DNA from: Coix lacryma-jobi var. lacryma-jobi
Lineage: Eukaryota > Streptophyta > Magnoliopsida > Poales > Poaceae
Reading direction: 5' to 3'
DNA length: 64,000 nucleotides
Assembly (NCBI GenBank): GCA_009763385.1
Contig: CM019823.1
Span: 93,073,104 to 93,137,103, forward strand
The notes under the pieces are model-generated. The model was not told where the DNA came from. It ran no database searches and worked only from the letters and a program-made list of their open reading frames with translations. The translations under genes and the position numbers were made by a program. Positions within the stretch are counted from its first letter, which is position 1. Each line of letters starts with the position of its first letter. Positions 56,658-64,000 of the stretch are shown piece after piece.

Positions 56658-58007
56658 TGTTGGGTATTTTAAACGCACACAGAAAAATCCACAAGCGCAC
56701 GGATACCGATGTAGCTTTCACCCGAGAGTATTCCAGGGTATCGATTTCCACGGGGAACGTGAAGTGTACTAGAAGAATTAAGAATGTCCGAGAAAAGAAT
56801 GGTAATGTGGTTAGAGAGATATTTTAGGGTTTTCTAAGCAGGTCTATCTAATCAAAGGCTTACTATACTTTACTTACTTCGGAGCAACAGTACCTTTCCG
56901 ATTCTCGGAAAAGACTTGGGTAAGGGTAATCGGGAGAAGGCTGCCAAAAAGCTCTAAGAAACACTAATCCTAATGTGGTGGATTATAACAATCTACAAAG
57001 CTGTCACCCCTGTAGCTACCACAACTAACCGGAGGATTGGGCGCAAACTCAGGTAAACACTAGCCTAGACACCGCGTCTACAATAATGATTACTACTCTA
57101 ATTACCATGAATAACTAGAGCACTCAATACGAGCAGAGATCCAGTAAATAAAATAAAGCAAGAACTGAAATTAAATAAAATACTTAGAAGTGATAAATGA
57201 AGAACCTGGAGATTACTTGAAGATGAACCAGATGTTGCACCATTACAATGTCGAGGAAGATCCGACAGATCCGGCTCCTCCTCAGCTCTCTCCTCCTCCT
57301 CTCTCTAATCCGATCTCTAATTACAACTAGATGAACTAGACAACTAGAACTAGAACTAGAAAACTAGAACTAGATCTAGAAGAACTAGAAGAGATTCATC
57401 TAGAGGGACCTATACTTCTATTTGAAACCATAGTTTCTGATGTGGAGATGAATAATGAAGATGGAGATGGCTTCTGTGGGGGGGGGGTCTGGGTCTGGTT
57501 TTATAGCCTGGAGCATGGAACATGAGCCCTTGGATAAACCGACTTTAGGGACGGTGGAGATGCATCCTAGGAGGCGGTGGAAGAAGGTTCCAGAAGGCAG
57601 AGGAAAAACGGCCTCCGTGGCCGACCGGTCGGTCAGTGGGCCCCACCGGTCGGTCTGGCCCTGCGGGCCCCCGTGGCAGGCCGCCTCGTGGTGACTTCTG
57701 GTGTCTTCTAGATCCTTCTTTTGCAGGTTTCGTTGCGAAATTAATATCTTTTCATTCAGGACTCTGAATATAGCAAATGTTATGTCCGTTTCAATCGTCT
57801 CGACGAGCTCTTCGCAATGGTGCACTCCAATTCATCATTTAAGATACTTTTATATGGTAAAAACATGGATGTCCTACAAAACAAGTGAGAGCAACAAAAC
57901 TCGTGGAACTTGTTAGATTCAAACCCTACAACTATGCTTTATGGTTCATTTAGTGTTATTTCATGCAATAGTTGATGGTTAATTATGAGCATTAGTGACC
58001 GTCAACA
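56658..58007 (-). repeat. Athila-like 5' LTR (full form)
   Basis: 1350 bp with a run of Gs at about 57477-57487 and several 'aactagaact' repeats at 57325-57395. Confidence 0.9.
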
Positions 58008-58012
58008 CCAAG

Positions 58013-58178
58013 TCTGTCAACGAATTATTTGACGTAATGAACGCATAAGCAAGATCAGACGATGACTTCTGGCGGCGTAAGGCCACCCGCCTGATGCAAA
58101 GGCAAATGACGAAAGCAAGCCTCCCACCCTCGGTGCCGAATCAAAGAATTATCAGGCCTTTCCAGTCAATCAATAATC
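58013..58178 (+). pseudogene. TAT-type gag, part 2
   Basis: The frame resumes after the insertion with SVNELFDVMNAYARSDDDF-like sequence (one TAA at 58045-58047 at the Tyr position) and RRKATRLMQRQMTKASLPP. It is then lost at the Copia LTR. Confidence 0.7.
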
Positions 58179-60239
58179 TGCAGGAATGCGAACACAAGGT
58201 TGATATGTGCCCTTGTGGTTCCCTTCCTGAGTGAAGAGTGATCGGTCGACGGGAACATGTCTCTTGGCTGTGTTGGTGTGCAGGTGCGGAGCCCGGACAG
58301 TGGTCGAAGGTGAGGTGAAGGTCAAGTAGAGACGTGTCGTGCCGACGGACCAGGAGCGGTGAAGGGCGGACGTGAGGCTTGGACCGACGGACTGGGAGAC
58401 CTGAGGACCAGCTGTGGTAGCTGGCACGTGGCATCAGCAAGCAAGAGCACATGGGGATGTGCGGTGCATCGGCCGAGTCTAGAGGAAGGTGATGGCGTCG
58501 TGACACTTGGCGGGAGGCCGAGAAGGATGGCGAATGCACTGTGCCCGGCGTGGAGGCTGGACATGCTCCAGCATCGGTGCTGGAACTCGAGGTGTGCGAA
58601 CCACATCCCGTCTAAGGCGCGGGTTTGGTAGTTCAGCCTCGAAAAACTACCCTCGACGGTTTCCGTGTTTGGGCCTCAAAACTCGGGGTGGCGGGTTTCC
58701 GAGTTTGGGCCTCAAAACTCGGCGTGGATGGTTTCCAGGTTTGGTCCTCAAAACCTAGGCTCGCGGGTTTCTGAGTTTGGTCCAAAAAACTCAGCCGGAG
58801 GACAGGTTTCCCGGTTTCATCCTCAAAACCGGGGGAAGGCCCAAGTTTCCCGGTTTCGGCCTCAAAACCGGGGGGAGGTGTGCAAAAAGGACGGTCGACG
58901 CGTGGCGGCGTGGAGAGGCTGGCGCGGCGGCGCAGCTATCCGCGAGGAAGGCGCGGCGGTCGAATTGGCGGCACGTGGCGACATCCTGAGGCTTGCGTCG
59001 GAGCAAAGCTAAGGATGAGGAAGGCGCGTGGCCATCGGATCGTCAACCAGCAGAGTTGGACCGGGATACCCCTAGGGTTGGCTGCTTCGCTCTTGTATCT
59101 AGGAGTAGAAGGGGACTATTGTTACGAGGCTACAAATAAGAGAGGTGCCCCTCCTCTCTCTCTATCCTAGCAGTCATTTGTTCCTGAGCTCTCTCTCTAG
59201 TCTCCGCTTAGGTTCTAATCATACCTCACTGCTAGCGATCCGCAGAGACGGGAATCATACCTCTGTGTATTTGGATGTTTTGAGGAAACGAGACCGTATT
59301 CTCGTTGTCTCCTCGTGTGGTGGAATTTCGGCTGAAATTGAATCGATTCGCATTTTGTGTTGGTGTTCTTCGCGTTTCGGTTTTTCATCTCCTGGAGATT
59401 TGCCTCGTTCTCCCTCTCCGTGAGATGATTTTCGATTCCTCTTGAATCAGTTCGTTCTTGGTCGTGAGCTCCTTCTTTCCACCGAAGGATTTCTCCCCTA
59501 ACCTCACGAATTCATAGATCGGGTTGATTTCGCGTTCGTTCTTTGTTCTTTCCCCCTTTCCGGTGATCCTCAGATTTCACTTGATAGACTTGGTTTGGTG
59601 CGATGATTTCTTAGGATTAGCACCCCAATACGTAGAGGAACATCTGAGAGGAGTTCTATCAAAGTCCCTTTTGATTTAGTTGAGATCAAATCGAATTTGG
59701 TTTTGAACCCGTGCAATTTTGTGTTCTCTGTGTATTGGCGGACAGTCCGCGACCTGACGGCGGATAGTCCACGCGTTGGGATTTTGCAGAGTCAGTCAGG
59801 CGCAACCCCCTGACTATTCACTATCGAGTGAACGGCGGACAGTCTGCGGTACAAACCCGCGGACAATCTGGGACTCGTCCAGAGCTGTTTCAGATCAGTT
59901 CTGTTTCTGGTCTGTAGCCGGTGGACAGTCCGGACTTCCAGTGTCGGAAAGTCCGGCAGTCACCGGACAGTCTGAGACCCTGACCCCGGACAGTCCACGA
60001 ATCTGCAGACTTTGCAGTTTTGCTCTGGGGCTTTGGCAGTTGGTTTTGGGGTTTCTCCGGGGGTTCCGCTGTACCACTAGGACATCTCCTAGGGTATCCA
60101 CCTACTCGTAGGTCGTGAACTCTTCGGTCGTTTTGAGTCTTAGCTTTTGGGGTGATTTCCTAGGACAAGGGCCATTCTATTCACGAGTTGAATTTGAGGC
60201 TCCCATTCACCCCCCTCTGGTCGCCAATCCGGTCCTTCA
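58179..60239 (+). repeat. SIRE-like LTR, diverged copy
   Basis: 2061 bp. It shares with the other copies the block around 'aaggtcaagtagagacgtg', the stem-loop array (58662-58871) and a degenerate cluster of GGACAGTCC motifs (59740-60000). Confidence 0.8.
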
Positions 60240-60359
60240 ATTGGTATTATAGCCGGTTAAGGATCTTCTCTACCTTAATCGGTTTCGGATCCTAAGGGCA
60301 ACATGGATCGAGGGAATGGCAAGGCTCCTTGGTTCGATGGAACAAACTATCCCTATTGG
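58179..60359 (+). mobile_element. SIRE-like Copia, 5' end only
   Basis: LTR 58179-60239, PBS TTGGTATTATAGCC at 60241, and the first 19 gag codons from ATG 60303 (MDRGNGKAPWFDGTNYPYW). After 60359 unrelated sequence follows. It is a diverged member of the family at 4693-23389, in the opposite orientation. Confidence 0.82.
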
Positions 60360-61054
60360 GCCAAACCAATAGGGAGTGTGAGGGCCAAACCCTCGGCTCC
60401 GCCAGTCGCGAGGTCCGCATCCACTCGCCAATCGCCGGGCTTGACGTCTCAAGCGAAGGGGTCTCGGAGCGAGCGAGGGTCATTTCGTTGCGTTTCCAGC
60501 GCGCCTTCACCTGCGAGAAACACAACGAACTCCGAGGGTCGAGTTTGCATCCGAAGGTTAGGAAAACGATCCTGAAGAGTCCAATTAGCGGAAAGGAGAA
60601 GTTTTGAGAGGGCGCGCGGGTCGCGCGAAGGTTGTTTTTGGAGCCAGCCCACGTGGCGCCACTGCTGAGGGTCCCTCCCCCCAATAGTAGCCCCTCGTTG
60701 CCTTGGATCTAAAGAACAGTATTTAGGCCCAAGCAGCGCTCTTTGATGGGAAAAGTAATGAGACCCTTGGCAGCGACGCCCGCGACTGCTTTGGGTCGGG
60801 CCATTGTATTGTTGTTTGTACTGTTGAGGTCCGTTTCATTTTATGCACCGTGGATTTCGGTTGTCGTGCTGATTTTGTCGGGTGGGGTGACTTGCCACAC
60901 GGCCTATAAATAGATGGGGCTGGTGGGGGGTTCGAGGTCGTGCCCTCCTTTGCTCTAGCCATCCTGCTGCTGCGCATTTCTTGTTGCGAAGGTTGTTTTT
61001 GTCTAGTTTCGAAGGTTGTGATTTTTGTGTTCTTCGAAGGTGTTAGTTTGAGAG
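60360..61054 (+). other. Leader and promoter-like region of the gypsy-type transposon ORF
   Basis: GC-rich sequence from an unidentified element. TATAAATA lies at 60905-60912, 143 bases before the ORF. No LTR terminus or PBS could be assigned. Confidence 0.4.
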
Positions 61055-62158
61055 ATGGCTAGGTCTAAGCAAACAACTCGAGTTGTTTCTCCCTTCGCTA
61101 CAGATGAGGGGGTGACCTTTGAGTTCGGACTCAGTCGGGTTTGTAGTTCAGAGTTGGCTGCTTATGTCAAGCGAGGTTGGATCGAGGATGGGAAGGCTAG
61201 GACCAGTGCTTGGGAGATAGTGCCAAAGCCGGACGCAGATGAGGTTGTTTTATTTGAGGAGTTCTTTTCAGCTGGTCTACGGTTCCCTGCTGATTCCTTT
61301 GTGACTTCGGTTCTGCAAAGGTTTAATTTGCGTTTCCATCAGCTCACACCTTCGTGCTTCATGAAGATGCCAGTTTATGTCTGGGCGTGCCGTTCTCAGG
61401 GTATTGTTCCTCATGTCGAGGGTTTTGTTCGAACCCATCGTGTACACATGCAGCCTCGCAAGGTCTCTGATCGCGGAGGTAACACCAGTCTCGGTCAGTT
61501 TGCGGTATACACTTTTTGCCATCGCGCCGGATCGGAATTGCCGGTGCAAGCCTAGAAGAACAAATGGACCAGTGGGTGGCAGGAGTTCTAGTTCTACTAT
61601 AAGCTTAGCGGTAATGCTGAGCTTTGCGGCGAGCTTCCGCCGCTCGGTGACGTTAGCGCCGAAGCTATGATGGGCCCCGAGGCTCATGCTGCTGTTGATT
61701 GTCTGAGGGTGGTGGCGCGCTCTCAGTGTGCTCGCGACTTAGTCGAGGAGTACTGCTGTGCCAAGGTTTGGCCCCTTAGCCGGAGGCAGGTATGGTTTGC
61801 AGTCGAGGATGACCAAAAGTATGAGGGTAAGGGTTTGAAGAAACCGAAGATTGACCTTAACAAGGTTTGGGAGAAAGTTCTCAGGAAATTTCCTAGGCGA
61901 GAAGATGGGATCGAAGCGGTCTATAAGCGTTTTTAGGAGTGGGCGGAAGAACTTGTTGGAAAGTTGTCCACATTGGAGGTCAAGGCAATCCACAGCTCGG
62001 TGGGTAGCGGGGGTCGTATTAACAGGCTTTTTGACATTCTTGGGATCCAGTACGAGAACTGGCCCGCACCTTCGAGCGATGATGCACCGAAGAAAAAGAA
62101 ACGTGCATCTGCAGAGGGCAAAGAAATTGTTTCGCGACCGAAGAGAGGTCGTGGTCGT
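61055..62158 (+). pseudogene. 'Putative gypsy-type transposon' domain (PF04195-like) ORF
   Basis: It starts MARSKQTTRVVSPFATDEG. The segment FFSAGLRFPADSFVTSVLQ, then FNLRFHQLTPSCFMKMPVYV and WACRSQG, matches the pattern of this plant-specific domain, common in grass retroelement ORFs of unknown role. In-frame TAG codons at 61553, 61589 and 61934 interrupt an otherwise open frame. That frame runs on through VWPLSRRQVWFAVEDDQKYE to a basic, nuclear-signal-like KKKKRASAEGK. The LTR at 62159 truncates it. Confidence 0.65.
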
Positions 62159-64000
62159 TGTAACACCCCAGGTGTTTGACGCCAGTCGAACAGACAGTTT
62201 AACACAGACATGTTCTATCAGGTGATGATCGAGAAATAATTTCTAGTATTGTCAGTGATGACAGAGATTTTGGAATCAACCTCGGAAACAAATAAGCCTC
62301 GGTTTTAATTATTCGGGAAATAATTAATGGAGCCAGTTAATAACGACCGCTAATTTATGAATATTCAGGATTAATTCTAAATATGGATTTTTCATGTGGC
62401 CCACCTCCATTCCTATCTATAGTAACTGGTGGAAAAGTTTTGCGAAGTTTGGAATCTAAAAAGTCACATGAAATGACGAGTCACAGCTTTACCTATAACG
62501 GTTTATTAAGCGAAGGAGATCATTTGAGTTCAGTCAAGTCTTGAAATTATGACCAAATAACTCTATATGGACTCATGAACAAAAGTTATGAAATGTTCGT
62601 GTTGAGCAAATGTCAAGAAAATGCCTCAATTGGCCTAAACCTCTAAATTAAGGTTATATCAACTTGCTGCTTTGACCAACATGAAAGTGCAGCTTCTATT
62701 CATATTCTGAGATTTGACCTCTAAGCAAAGTTATAGATGATGACGTGTACAACAAACATTCTTAAAGGACCCAAGGCTGAATCCATCTGTAACCTTGTCA
62801 AATAGAGACTCAAAGTTTGAATCTGCTGCTGTTTCCATCCTCGAAAATTTGGCTAAGTCTGGACTGCAGTGTTAATCACGTTGGCAAGCCGCGTTCTCCA
62901 AATTTTGTTAAACAACTCAAGTTGATCCAGAAATAAGAGTTGTAGGCAATCCTTCGGAGAAGAGCATACAAAAAGTTACACTCGATTTGACGAAGTTTGG
63001 ACTGAGATTTTTGGGTTTAATCGCAGCAAGGTTGATCGTTATTAGTTCGCTGACACTATCAACTTTGGAGCTAATTACCCGCTGCTTGGTAACTCTAATG
63101 GCCGAGATCCTTTAATCAAAGATGGAGGTCACAAAGAGTACAATAATCTTCGTTAAAGGCCCATGGCCCCGTTCGGCCCATAACAGCACCGAAACAGCCG
63201 TCCAAGACTGCAAGATGTTGCACGCCACATGCTCGACGTTTTGCCGCATGGGCGCCACGCGCTCCGCATGCATGCAGCCGAGCTCCACGCGCCGACCCTC
63301 ATCTGCCGCGCACCCTGCTCAATGTGGTGACGTCCCAAGCCCTGTTCTCCACTTCCAGACACTTCCTCTCTCGCCTCCTCGCTCCCTCTCTCTCTCCCTT
63401 GCTCTCCACCGCGCGGAACGCGCGCGAAATGCGTCGCGAACCAGGCCATGGCCGCCATGGCCAAGCTCGCCGCCACCGCCGTTCTCTCACCCGGCGTCTC
63501 CCCATCCTCCACTGACCTTGCCACCGTCTTCCTCTACTTGCGCCGTGCCTCCCCCGCTCCTTTCCCGGCCTCAGCGTTCGCCGGAGAACGCCGCCGCCGG
63601 AGCTGTCGCCGCGGCGGCCACTGCTCTTGTGGCCGGAGCGCCGCGGGCAGCGGATGGCCTGGTCGGCCTCTCCCTTGGGCACGCAAGGGTCCCGGGCTCG
63701 CGGTGGGCTTGCTCCGCCGCCGACTTCCGACCTTCCGCCGCCGTTGGCCGGCCGGAGTGCCGCCGGCGGCCTCCCTCTCTCTGTTTTGTGCGTACAGGGA
63801 GGAAGAAGCCCTCTCGGGCGCAAATAGAGAAGACTCCAGGGTGTTTTCTGCAGATCTCGTGACTCAGCTGAATAGTGTGTACAGTGCCAAGGAGATTTGG
63901 TAAAATCTCAGGGTTCCCGAAGCAAAAGTGCTTTTCTTTTTCCTTTTGTTTTTCAGAAATCTGTGATGAACTTTGGAAAATCATAACTAATTGTAGAAAA
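62159..64000 (+). mobile_element. Incomplete gypsy LTR (TGTAACACCCC-start type)
   Basis: It starts TGTAACACCCCAGGTG and continues past the window end. It is AT-rich to about 63150, then GC-rich (63300-63780), where long overlapping frames open on both strands without domains. The start type is the same as at 1-2588, but the sequence is not obviously the same family. Confidence 0.55.

Larger units (their letters stand above)
50352..58007 (-). mobile_element. Athila-like non-autonomous LTR element
   Basis: LTRs 50352-51663 and 56658-58007 start TGTTGGGTATTTT and end GTCAACA (plus reading). A perfect target duplication, CCAAG, lies at 50347-50351 and 58008-58012. On the minus strand the PBS is TGGCGCTGTTGCCGGGGAAC (56650 to 56631), one base off the Athila tRNA-Asp PBS. 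The polypurine tract AAGCTTGGGGGAACT is at 51664-51678. The 5-kb interior codes only gag. It is inserted in the gag of the surrounding gypsy element. Confidence 0.92.
48521..58178 (+). mobile_element. TAT-type gypsy element, 5' part, with nested Athila-like element
   Basis: LTR 48521-49288, then a PBS-like TTGGCGCCCACCGTGG at 49289, then gag. Gag is split at 50351 by the element at 50352-58007, resumes at 58008 and is cut at 58178 by a Copia LTR. No pol remains in the window. Confidence 0.75.

Noticed and set aside
61553..61936. TAG read-through or codon reassignment in the PF04195-like ORF
   Set aside because: Plant nuclear genes use the standard code. The same TAG excess appears in other decayed transposon genes here, which fits methylation-driven mutation.
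63122..63984. Possible protein-coding gene (up to 246 codons) near the window end
   Set aside because: Both strands are open over the same bases, composition is simple (Pro, Ser, Arg, Ala), and it lies inside an LTR. No splice or domain evidence was seen.

Overview
The window is plant nuclear DNA, most likely from a large-genome grass (Poaceae, probably panicoid). The evidence is layered nested LTR retrotransposons with 2-kb LTRs, CACTA, hAT and Stowaway elements, and one single-copy gene whose ten exons match the usual plant alcohol dehydrogenase (ADH) layout. I see no rRNA, tRNA, CRISPR or prokaryotic features.

Layout. 1-2588: incomplete gypsy LTR on the minus strand. 2589-2859: remnant of an Athila-like LTR. 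2860-4692 and 32850-33744: two halves of one CACTA transposon carrying a multi-exon Transposase_24 pseudogene, split by about 28 kb of nested retroelements. Within that split lies a minus-strand SIRE/Maximus-like Copia element (4693-23389) with an extra LTR plus partial gag joined in tandem. It is itself interrupted by a rearranged, non-autonomous TAT-type gypsy complex (9051-15971) rich in minisatellites. Next to it is a non-autonomous Athila-like element (23391-32849) coding gag and two successive retropepsin domains but no reverse transcriptase.

34357-48056 (minus): a complete zinc-dependent ADH-like gene of 396 codons in ten exons, with all zinc and NAD residues present, a TATA box upstream and AATAAA downstream. 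Its sixth intron (8.45 kb) holds a Copia element (35728-42368, perfect 5-bp target duplication). That element contains a CACTA element (perfect 3-bp duplication) and a hAT-like element (8-bp duplication, one mismatch). Intron 3 holds a Stowaway MITE and a second MITE.

48521-64000: more nested elements. A TAT-type gypsy element is split in its gag by an Athila-like element (50352-58007, perfect CCAAG duplication). Then come a second SIRE-like Copia 5' end in the plus orientation, a fragment carrying a 'putative gypsy-type transposon' ORF with three in-frame TAG codons, and the start of another gypsy LTR.

Only the ADH-like gene looks like a working host gene. The transposon genes visible here are all damaged or truncated. 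The most unusual signals are an array of covarying stem-loops in the SIRE-like LTRs, palindrome arrays in other LTRs, the duplicated protease, and a strong excess of TAG among nonsense mutations.
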